Positions 54,786-64,000 of a DNA stretch of 64,000 nucleotides are shown in pieces. The DNA is taken from contig OW121856.1 of the NCBI GenBank assembly GCA_933228895.1, positions 114,551,163-114,615,162 on the forward strand, given 5' to 3'. The notes under the pieces are model-generated. The model searched no databases, had not been told where the DNA came from, and was given only the letters and a program-made list of their open reading frames with translations. The DNA is from Platycnemis pennipes. Taxonomy: Eukaryota > Arthropoda > Insecta > Odonata > Platycnemididae. Numbering within the stretch: the first letter of the stretch is position 1; each line of letters begins with the position of its first letter. Made by a program: the position numbers and the translations under genes.

Positions 54786-55316
54786 GTTTTTTATATTATT
54801 CCATTTCCGGTGTTATCTATGATTGATAGGTTTTGCCTATTTCTAGGCACAGCACACGTTTCATACAATTATTTTCTTATAGTATACCCTTATGGTTATC
54901 AATTAGTCAACTTTATATTAGAAATATTCTGATATAATTGTTTTTTACTTGACTCATTATAGTGATGTTCAGACGATCAACCTGTGTTATTTCCTGCTAT
55001 AGGCTTTGATTAGATCATTCACCGTTTATCCACTCATCAACTGACGGCTTCAAGCAATATTACCTAGTAAGTTCAATTGGATCTCAAGGAGCATGCTTTT
55101 AATTAGACATTGATTGATTCCAGGAGTAATGCTCGGACATAATATTCCCAAAGAGTTCAATTGAATCTCAACTGAAGAGTCTCGTGCTGGAGAGCTTATG
55201 CTATGATTAGCTTATTCACTGTTTATCCTCTCATCAGCTGATGGCTTCTGGGATCCAGCGACTATGCTTTTAATTAGACATTGATTGCTTTCAAGAGTGA
55301 TGCTTAGAGGAATTAG
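54786..55316. other. non-coding, decayed repeat units
   Basis: Scattered pieces of the 108-bp unit that follows (for example TTTTAATTAGACATTGATTG at 55098 and 55267, and GTTCAATTG-GATCTCAA words). No gene. Confidence 0.6.
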
Positions 55317-55880
55317 ACATTGATTGCTTTCAAGAGTGATGCACGGCTTCAAGGAGCCAGTTGTAAGGCTCAATCTTGTATTTATTTAATGGAATCGGAT
55401 CTCAGCCACAATGCTTTTAATTAGACATTGATTGCTTTCAAGAGTGATGCACGGCTTCAAGGAGCCAGTTGTAAGGTTCAATCTTGTATTTATTTAATGG
55501 AATCGGATCTCAGCCACAATGCTTTTAATTAGACATTGTTTGCTTTCAAGAGTGATGCACGGCTTCAAGGAGCCAGTTGTAAGGCTCAATCTTGTATTTA
55601 TTTAATGGAATCGGATCTCAGTCACAATGCTTTTAATTAGACATTGATTGCTTTCAAGAGTGATGCACGGCTTCAAGGAGCCAGTTGTAAGGCTCAATCT
55701 TGTATTTATTTAATGGAATCAGATCTCAACCACAATGCTTTTAATTAGACATTGATTGCTTTCAAGAGTGATGCACGGCTTCAAGGAGCCAGTTGTAAGG
55801 CTCAATCTTGTATTTATTTAATGGAATCGGATCTCAGCCACAATGCTTTTAATTAGACATTGTTTGCTTTCAAGAGTGAT
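55317..55880. repeat. 108-bp tandem array, five full copies
   Basis: ACATTGATTG or ACATTGTTTG starts each unit at 55317, 55425, 55533, 55641, 55749 and 55857 (last partial). Units contain CACGGCTTCAAGGAGCCAG and GGAATCGGATCTCAGCCAC and are nearly identical, so the array is young or kept uniform. Confidence 0.95.
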
Positions 55881-56540
55881 GTTCTGAGGAATTATTTGAT
55901 ACTAATACAATCCACGGAGAGGTCAATTGGATCTCAACGGGTATACTTACTTCATCAGCATTCTGCATTTCCCTCTGAGGTCTATTACAGTCGAGTCGGC
56001 TTCTGTTGTGTGATGCATATTCCACAGAAATTCAATGTTCTTATATACCGAGCGAGGCGGCTCCCCACCATAGGTTTCGGTTGGCACTCTCCCTTTCCAA
56101 ACTGAGTTCAATACACCTGAATGTTTCCTGGTTGGAGCGGGGGCCTCGGCGCGAGGAGGTCACGCGTGACCCGCTTTCTTCTGAGTCAACGAACGGGTGC
56201 CAGACATGGTGGGGGTAGGCGAAGGTTGCCAAAGGCGAGGCCTCTGTATTCGGAGTCAAGTAACGGACTGAGGAGACGTGGACGGGTTGCCAAACTGCTT
56301 TCCTTTTCGATTCCCTCTCGGCGTAAAGCCACGCGCTGAGCGTTCTTTCGAAACACTCGCGGGGTTGATTACTATTTGCTAGTTAGCTATTGCTCACATC
56401 TAACTCTGGTGATGATTTTTATGGTAATGATTTGTTTACCTTTCATCTCCGGCTAAGTGATTTGCTCTCACGTTGATTTTGTGTCAAGGACAGATGTCAG
56501 TTCGTTAATTAGGTAATTAATTACAGTGATATATTGATAT
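55881..56540. other. right subterminal region of the Polinton
   Basis: More GC-rich at 56040-56340. Short frames exist on both strands but none is convincing. No coding feature recognised. Confidence 0.45.
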
Positions 56541-56586
56541 ATTTTCAAGGGTGACCTTGCGCCCGGACATACAAACGAATACTACT
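56541..56586 (-). repeat. Polinton right terminal inverted repeat
   Basis: Ends in GCGCCCGGACATACAAACGA then ATACTACT and is the exact reverse complement of 39031-39076. Confidence 0.95.
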
Positions 56587-56592
56587 GCTGGA
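56587..56592. repeat. target-site duplication, right copy (GCTGGA)
   Basis: Directly abuts the last base of the right terminal repeat. Confidence 0.92.
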
Positions 56593-56611
56593 TGTCCGTC
56601 GTCTGTCGCCG

Positions 56612-56690
56612 GTGGCTCTTGAGGAGAACAGATGAAAAGACATTGGCGTAATATGACGTCACGTCAAACAACGTATCAACAACTAAAAAT
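56612..56690. repeat. host repeat family, right half of the interrupted copy
   Basis: GGTGGCTCTTGAGGAGA through CGTCAAACAACGTATC matches 38206-38276 in the same direction. With 38930-39030 on the other side of the Polinton it makes a second copy of the host repeat that the Polinton split. Confidence 0.7.
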
Positions 56691-56699
56691 TAATTTGGC

Positions 56700-58530
56700 G
56701 TCTCTGTTAACATCACAAATCAATATTTTTTCGTAAATTCGCAGGCACAGGAAAGGTATTCTACGGCATTTATCAACCATAACTCCTAAAATACTTTTAT
56801 GCCATTCCACTAACATGCGTAAAAATTACTAAAAACAATCACAGTACCTTTGACCAAGCAAAATTGGTGAATATTATGGCTGATTCGAACGCAAGTTGCA
56901 TTTGCAATTTGCGTTAAGCCTGCTTTAGGCCTAAATTTAGCAGCTTTCATATATATTTATATGACAGAATGACATCATTGTACGATCGGACTTGTTTAAA
57001 ATTAGTTTTAATTACCAATGCGTCTATTATATTTTTTTAATTTTACTCATTTCCTATGGGAAATGGTGCCGAAGTTAACAATTAGTAACTTTTTGTTTGT
57101 TTTCAATTTTTTAATAATATTTATGCCCTGTGGTTTTTCGTCTGTTTACAATTTTGTTACTTTAGCCTTTACCTGGGTAATCCAGTTACGTGCAATAAAA
57201 GCGCTATATGCGCTGGATAATGTGACCTTTCACCTTTTGCTGTACAACCAGGCGGCTGATTGAAAGGCGATTGATGTAAGTTGTTTTAAATTTATTCGCT
57301 CTTCGTTGCGGGCTTCATGTGTTCACGAGTTCCGACAACAGCTCCACGGTACTTATACCTACACTTTGAAGCAGTAGTTCATGCATACATGAATGATATA
57401 GCTTATCAGTATGTTCACAATTCAATGTGGATTTTTCAGTGCGTGATAATTGTTTGATTTTGTCATATTGGCCATTTTCAGTGTGTCATGTGTTAAAAGT
57501 GTGCATCATATCTCTGATAAATATTTCTTCGCTGTTACGTCGATAACTATTAAACCAGTTATGGATTGCTTTTGAAGCAAATCCTTGAAAGTTGAAAAAA
57601 AATCCTGCTTACTAACGAAATGTTATACGAATACCTATTATTTGCGATAAAATATTCGTCGAATGACATATAACATAAATTGCCAATCGAATGTTATGCG
57701 GTTTATATTGTGATGTACAGTGGCGGAAATAATTAACGCAAAGGTGTTTGGCGTCTAAATGCGGCCTATGTGGGAACTAAATGAAATACGCCAACTTGGC
57801 AACATTGAGAAAGTGAGTTCAACACCGGGAATATTTAAACCTCATAAGGATGCCAATAGTTTTTACACATTGACGCAATAGGCATACATTTAATGTCTAC
57901 ATTCGCAAGAGATCCCTGGAGTTAATATGATGGATCTCCACCACTCTCACCCTGTAGCCAGTTCATGTTCCAAAGTTATTATAATTTATATAATGATACT
58001 TGCTGTTTATTTCATGCGTTGATATCTTTGAAATATTTTTCTCGGTTTAAAATTAATGAATTTACACGATAAGTGAATTTATCGTAAGGATGCAGCTTGT
58101 TTGTTTGCTCGAGATATTATCAAACTAAAATATCCAAAGGGTTGTGGATGAATGTCGTTTTTATTTCGTTATAATTCTACTGCTGGAGGCTAGATTGACT
58201 AGCTAGATCGTTTATGTGGAGGAATATCAAACATTCAAATTAACATTTTAGCGTATTACCTGACAACTTTTACGTGTAAATACAGGAAACTGGATAATAG
58301 GAATCTAAAGACGTGGAAAATAATTCTCACCAAAAGAATCCATCTATCAAAAGCGAGTAAAACTTTTCTTCAAAAATATTGACGATACCCAAATTGGATA
58401 CTTGATTTCCAGCGCTTAAGAAGTCGAAAGAAAGGATTTTACAAATATTTTGACTTCCTAGTTCAGGCTTACGTATTTGCCAAGTTTGTAATGATACTGA
58501 AAAGCTGATTTCCTTCAATAAATCAGGGGG
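56700..58530. other. no gene recognised
   Basis: AT-rich host DNA. A plus-strand frame of 81 codons at 57018-57263 is hydrophobic but shows no known protein features. Confidence 0.4.
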
Positions 58531-58959
58531 TCTATTCTCGTTCTCCTAACCTGCCGCGAAACCGACCAAACTCGCCTGTTTCTCCCGAACCCGAGACGTT
58601 GGTATTCCCTTTGCCTTCCCGAACGCCGAAGGGGAGATATTCCCTTCCCGAGGTTAGGCTCCACCAATCAGGTTGCAGGGGCGTATTCCTATTCTGCCCG
58701 AGGTAGGTTTCAGCCTCGGGATGAGTATCACCGGCCCGCAAGCCGTGATACGGGTTTATCACGGGACCAATATGGGGAGTGTTAATGTTTATGTTGGTGG
58801 TGTTGTGTGTAAAGTTCAGTTTTATTTAGTTAGAACATGTCTGTTGATATCACTGTGTTCAACAGGAATACTCGATGAAGAATTTTTTACTCTGGGAGCT
58901 TGTGTTTTAGTGGATTCCGTGAAGAAAACGAGCTTTCAAATTTTACAAATGTTTGTTTA

Positions 58960-59520
58960 CGTCGTAGATTTTCAGAAGTTGCAGTTGTTAGAAGTTACAG
59001 TGCTTAATAACCTCATATTTTGCTGTAGTGTTTGTGTATGTGTGAATTACTCGAAGGAAAGTAACGCTCATTTTATACAATACAATAATACATGTATTTC
59101 CCCAAATTGACAGTGCTAATTACCTCGTATTTTGCTGCCCAGTGTTTGTGTACGAGTGAATTCCACGTAAAAAGATAAGGTTCGACTCATACAAAAGTTT
59201 GTTAGCATCGTATATTTCCCCAAATTTATAGTGCTTGTATTGTAATCTCTTAATTTGTTGCAGCGTTTTGCGTGTGAGTGAATCACCCGAAGAAAGTGAA
59301 CACTCTTTTATATTAAAGTGTGTATTCATATAATATTTCCTTAAAACGTACAGTGCTTCTGAAAAAATCTTACTTTGCTGCAGATTCTACTGCACGTTCA
59401 AATCGTGAATTTCACGAAGAAAGTGAAGGTTCAACCTACACAAACGTTTGTTTACAACGTAACAAAAGTGTGCACTTCTTCAATAGGCTCGTGATAATCG
59501 AATTAAATGCTTTGTCTGTG
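58960..59520. repeat. degenerate tandem repeat, period about 113-121 bp, four units
   Basis: The word ACAGTGCT (or ATAGTGCT) recurs at 58997, 59110, 59229 and 59350. It is followed by TTTGCTGYAG- or TTTGTTGCAG-like and GTGTGAATTNCWCGAA-like words in the same order. Units are only about 60-70% similar. Frames cross them by chance. Confidence 0.65.
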
Positions 59521-60479
59521 TGCAGTATACGTGATGGTTAGCGTCGAAGAATCTTTTATAGATAACAATAAGATTAGTTTCGCAAATTGTTTACCTTTGT
59601 GTTTGTGTCATGTCTTCAACGATAAAATGATGACAAAAAGTCGTAAGATGATTGCTTTTTGTGCAGTTTCTTACGCTGCAGTTTTGTTTTCTGTGGAAAA
59701 GTATACTTATGATTTGTGCCAAATTGGACTAATGAAAACTAAGCTAATAACAATCAGCTGGGACATGACGATACTTTTATTAAAGGTCCTTCCTTCGTGC
59801 TGTTTCTTGCAGTATTTGGCACAGGTGAACCAAAATCGTCAGGATAAATCAATATAGTTTTAATTGCATATTAGCAGTTGTTTGTCAGTGATTTTTGTTG
59901 GCCTATGAATGAGTTAAACGCATAATGTAAAATGTTTCTTTCGTGTGCGACGTTATGCTTGGTCTTTTGCCTTTTGTTGTCAGCATTGGTGGAATGACGT
60001 GCAGGTCCGTTCGTTAAATATGTACAGCGACAGCTGACACAATAAATGGAATCACCTTCGTTGAAATACTTACTGAAAAAGTACATAATCTTCTTTGGGA
60101 GAATGAAACTTCTATCCATAAATATTCATGCTGTAATATACATCTTTTACGATGAATCATCTTCCTCAAAAAAATATGTTGCCATGAATTTTCTTATTTT
60201 GCTTGAATAAATGAAATATTTTATCAAATGTCCGGGTTTTGCATTGGCTCATTTATATTCCTTCACCGATAGTACTTAATTCAGGCAAAGATGGACTATT
60301 GATTACTAACGTTGCAGTGATTTAGTAGGCACTTAGGCAATGCCATGTCAACTCAACCAAGGTCTAATACTCACAATCTATGATTTCCATAATTATTCAG
60401 CTGCTGTAATGATGCTATCAGGTGCAGTGTACTGTCTCCCTTGCATTTGGCTCTAGTACTGAAAATAACTTGTCTATTG

Positions 60480-62557
60480 AAGGTATTTATCAAAATGTTT
60501 CGACCATATGTTTGACTTTGCCTTTCCATTAGGTGTCATGAAGTTCACTGCAATTTCGCTCTTATCAAGTGGTTGAACAATACACCTAATATACCATCTG
60601 CTTCCAATCACAACTGTAATTTCATGTTCCATGTTTCGGTATACCAAATAATCCTGGTGCATGAAATAATTATTTATATTTACCTTTTTTGTTACTCTGA
60701 ACTTTGGCAGAGAAAGTTGACTGATAAATAACTTATTTTAACTGATTGGAAGAAAGCAGTGATGACTTCTTGCTCCCTTTATAGTTTTAGGATTTTTGAA
60801 TGGCTTATTCAGTTTTGATTTCCAAATCTCTTTGTCATTGCAGGAAACCTGAAATGACTTAATGCCCACAATAATTTTATCAGGCCACTCAATGAATTAA
60901 ATTGTGTCAAAATATGTTGTGCACTGGGTCGTTGTAAGCAAGCTCTGGCAGCTAATCGTTTCACAGTTGCCCCAATTCCATCACATACACTTCTCCCTTG
61001 ATTTGTTGCAAAAAAATGCCACTATGCAGACAAAGCAATGTCTGAAGAAAGCAAGCATAAGTTTTGAATGTTTTTGAAGTTTTTATACTGGCTTGCAGCT
61101 TCATCGCTAAAATATTTCCATTTGTAATGTGTGGATATTTCTCCTAAATATATGTTATCACTGTTATGATAAACACATGCACTGATGCAGCATCGTGGCT
61201 CAAGGGATCACTGATGACACAAATGCTCAAAGAAGATACTCTTTATCTTCTTTAGCATAAACAACAAAACTATGGACTGTTATCTGACAACTGTCTTTGA
61301 AGAATCCCTGCATTGCATCTTGCACAATGAATGAGAAATTCTCAGCACAGTCAAGTAGAATTATGATTTCATTTCTAGCCAATTCTTCTTTGCCCTGACT
61401 TAAAAATTTTGCCTGAGATACAGAGATGAAATGATGAGAGGTAAGTTGGTCAACCATTTCAACAAATCTGTCCACGTAACCATGTGTATTCGCCTGAATA
61501 TTCTCAAGTGTTGTGAGATCTGTTTGTATCTATTGAGATTACATGATAATTATATCTTCTCCTAACTCATTAGCTAAATGCCTGCACAATATTTCATGCG
61601 GTTGCTCTTTACCAGGACATTGCTTACACCTGTCCATCATGCACTGATTATCATCTATATCACAAACAAGACTATTTATGGCATCTTTATATCCCATTTT
61701 AATTGAAGAAAGTGCATCTATCATTAGCTTAACATTTGGGTGCTGCATATAAACACTCATGGAATGGGTACCTCTTGCTCCAACAGTTACACACCATTTA
61801 GGGCATAATTGGCAAAACTTAGACACTCCTTCTTTTGTATGAGGGTACTGTTGCTTAGAAATGCTGTACAACCCTGAGAGATTACACAAAAGTAGTATTT
61901 TCTGAACGTGCACTCTCTGCCCTTCAGTAACTACACTCATGGTATCTTTCTTTCCAGAACAAATGTGGCTGAACTCATCACTTTCATAAAATTTTAATAC
62001 AGCTTGTTTAACATCATCAGTTAGCTGTTTCCCCTCCTTTTGGGTATCATCAGGAAGTATGCCTTTTCTTTTCCTTAGTTCCCGAGCTTGCTTTACTTGG
62101 TATTCAGTCACATTAAATATTTCAACAGCTTTGAATGTAGTCCAACTTGATGGTACCGAAGTAAGTATTGACAATTGCTTTTCGCAGTTTGATTCAGCAT
62201 ATTTATTTTTTAGATCCTCTAATGTTAGAGCAAAATCTGGACATTCATCTCATTTTTCCTCAATATATGAATCATGAATAACATTATGAGGTACATCTTA
62301 GCATGAACTTACTTTTTCCTCCAAAAGTGAAGTCACTTCCTGAATTTTTTCCTGGTTTAACCTGATCGGTTTGATTTCCTCACTCTTGAAATTTTGATAG
62401 GGGAACAGCCAAGACCTACAAAACGTGAATTAATGTACTCCAAACTATCTTCATGCTCCATACTCTTTGGTGAGCAGTATGCATCATGAACTTGCATGTC
62501 CTCTAATCGAGAAACAGAGGAAACACATCGAGGACAGAGTTTTTGTCCAGGCTTCAC
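60480..62557 (-). pseudogene. decayed repetitive transposon-like ORF
   Basis: Minus-strand pieces in order: N-terminal KLCPRCVSSV and INSRFVGLGCSPIK (62557-62357), then VTEYQVKQARELRKRKGILP, QAVLKFYESDEFSHICSGKK and KFCQLCPKWCVTVGARGTHS (62174-61539). LLDCAENFSFIVQDAMQGFF with VHSFVVYAK (61475-61227) follows, with further broken pieces to about 60900. This order belongs to a repetitive protein family I know from many insect and hydra genomes. It behaves as a transposon-encoded ORF of a type I cannot name. Stops and frameshifts between pieces show it is inactive. Confidence 0.65.
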
Positions 62558-62599
62558 AGTTTTTCCACAGTGAATTTATATTTTTCTTGCTGTCTGCAA

Positions 62600-64000
62600 G
62601 CTAATTTCCCCAAAGCTCTTTATGTTAGATGTTGAGTGTATTTCAAATGGATTTTAGCATGACCGCTGGAGGAATGCATATATTTCCAAATAAAGACACT
62701 TGTGGTGGAGGCAAACCTGTAAATGTGGTGAAATTGGTACTGTAGGGGAGGTAGCCAAGAAGCCACTTCTCCATAATAGAATGTCCAACGGAAGATCATG
62801 AAGAGAGTAAAGAGTTCACGGGTGTAGGTTGTCTTGTAACATTAATTTTCCAAGTATTTCCCAATAAAGCAGGCCTCATGGCACTCCATTGTGTAAAATC
62901 AGCCAACATCAATCAGAAAATCTTCACAACATCATAGGACCTCTAATTTTATAAAAACAATTGTCAACAACTCTGTCATTCACTGTCAAAGATTTTGACT
63001 CAAAGTGATATGTCTTGCTTTCTACTTGAGAGTTAATGTGTAGTAACATTGTAAGAAGACATTTGTAAGGTTAGTGGGAATGTGAGAGTGTAACAATACT
63101 GATGTCTCTGAGCATGGAGAGGCCCATCAAAAATATTTTTTGGTAACACACACTCATGCGAGCTCACACAGTTTATACACTATAGCAAAGTAGTTTTTCT
63201 ACACAGTGGTAAATTATAAGATAACACAGTCTGTCTCATGTTCATGATGCAACAGAAACTTTTTGCTGCTGCATTTAAAACAGGTATACTGGGTGTTATG
63301 AATTGCCAAGTCAAACATGGTCAAAACATTTTGAAAAATACCTTCAACAGACAAGTTATTTTTAGTACCAGTGCCAAATGCAAGGGAGATAGTTCACTAC
63401 ATCTGATAGCATCATTACAGCAGCTGAGAAAGCTTGGAATGGCTATCATCAGGGTTATGGAATAAAGGTATACATTGTTCATAAATGTGTCCTCTTTTTA
63501 CCCACTGGCAATGACAACATAAATTCATTTATTACTGATATGTTAGCCATTTAGACTCATTGAACCTTGGGGTATTATCACTAGTATATTGACTGGACAT
63601 ATTAAAGAAAGTAATGTGTTTATAGGACATTTAATTCTCACATCCAACACACTTACATGGAATCCCTGAAACATGGGTGTGTTAGCCTAAGGTTTTATAT
63701 GCACCATTAAAATTAATTATGGAGACACCATTAGAAGCAGCTTCAAGTTTATATTTTGTCAAAGGGGGGAGACTGTGGCATGTTGTTCTGAAAAACTGTC
63801 TGCTACTTGGTGTCCCTTTTTTGTTATTAGAAATTGAAAAAGTGGTATTTTGCAACAAAAACAAATGGTGGAGTGGTAGTTTTCAGTAAATATATCAACA
63901 ACCTAGTCCAAAATTAACCAAAACCCCATATCAATTCAAAGTTACCTATGTTTTCTATGCTTCTTCCAATTTTAATAGCTTTACCATGTTAAATGTCATT
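62600..64000. other. no gene recognised
   Basis: AT-rich host DNA with short chance frames only, including a 75-codon plus-strand frame at 63238-63465. Confidence 0.4.

Larger units (their letters stand above)
39031..56586. mobile_element. complete Polinton/Maverick element, 17,556 bp
   Basis: Bounded by perfect inverted repeats starting with AG and a 6-bp duplication. It encodes the whole Polinton core: protein-primed DNA polymerase B, RVE integrase with chromodomain, FtsK/HerA-like packaging ATPase, adenain-type protease, and double- and single-jelly-roll capsid proteins. It also has two small proteins and several accessory genes. Every frame is open, so the insertion is probably young or recently active. 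Coding layout: one plus-strand gene at the left end, twelve minus-strand genes from 51300 to 40000, then four plus-strand genes, then 2.3 kb of non-coding tandem repeats. Length is within the 15-20 kb usual for the family. Confidence 0.97.

Overview
The window is nuclear DNA of an arthropod, most likely an insect with a large, repeat-rich genome. The evidence is spliced animal genes with GT-AG introns, many decayed DNA transposons and retrotransposons of types common in insects, and one complete Polinton/Maverick element (17.6 kb). The species cannot be fixed from the sequence.

Left part (1-38 kb) is host chromosome. A seven-exon metaxin-1 gene (mitochondrial outer-membrane import/sorting protein) runs on the minus strand from 24526 down to 10125. 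I rebuilt it exon by exon, with phases that match at every junction. It faces the last exon of Vps45 (SM-family vesicle-fusion factor, 9778-9970, plus strand). The long metaxin introns hold a Tigger/pogo-like relic, a mariner relic nested in another non-autonomous element, and a LINE relic. Left of Vps45 lie a piggyBac pseudogene (6545-8300), LINE relics and a decayed repetitive ORF. At 25.5-29.9 kb a pair of ~700-bp inverted repeats encloses a short, intact two-exon THAP-domain gene. Further right are a Ty3/gypsy integrase tail, a possible tRNA-derived SINE and a decayed repetitive ORF at 35.3-36.9 kb.

The main object is the Polinton at 39031-56586: a perfect 46-bp terminal inverted repeat, a 6-bp target-site duplication (GCTGGA on both sides) and an open reading frame for every core gene. 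A left-to-right, minus-strand block carries DNA polymerase B, packaging ATPase, a conserved small protein, an unknown protein, chromodomain integrase, penton-like minor capsid protein, a basic core-like protein, the double-jelly-roll major capsid protein, adenovirus-type protease, and three further proteins, two of which look like a diverged pair with a degenerate exonuclease fold. Plus-strand genes are an unknown 203-aa protein at the left end and, at the right, a repeat-containing small protein, a zinc-finger protein with a SOCS/BC-box-like N-terminus, a dUTPase and a small protein with a possible OB-like fold. The right 2.3 kb of the element is non-coding and built of tandem arrays. The gene set is that of a virus-like element able to replicate by protein-primed synthesis, package DNA and integrate.

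The last 7.4 kb is host DNA again, with degenerate ~115-bp tandem repeats (59-59.5 kb) and a broken repetitive transposon-like ORF (60.5-62.6 kb). The most interesting unexplained items are the accessory genes at the right side of the Polinton, its apparent alternatively spliced leader, and the THAP gene inside long inverted repeats.
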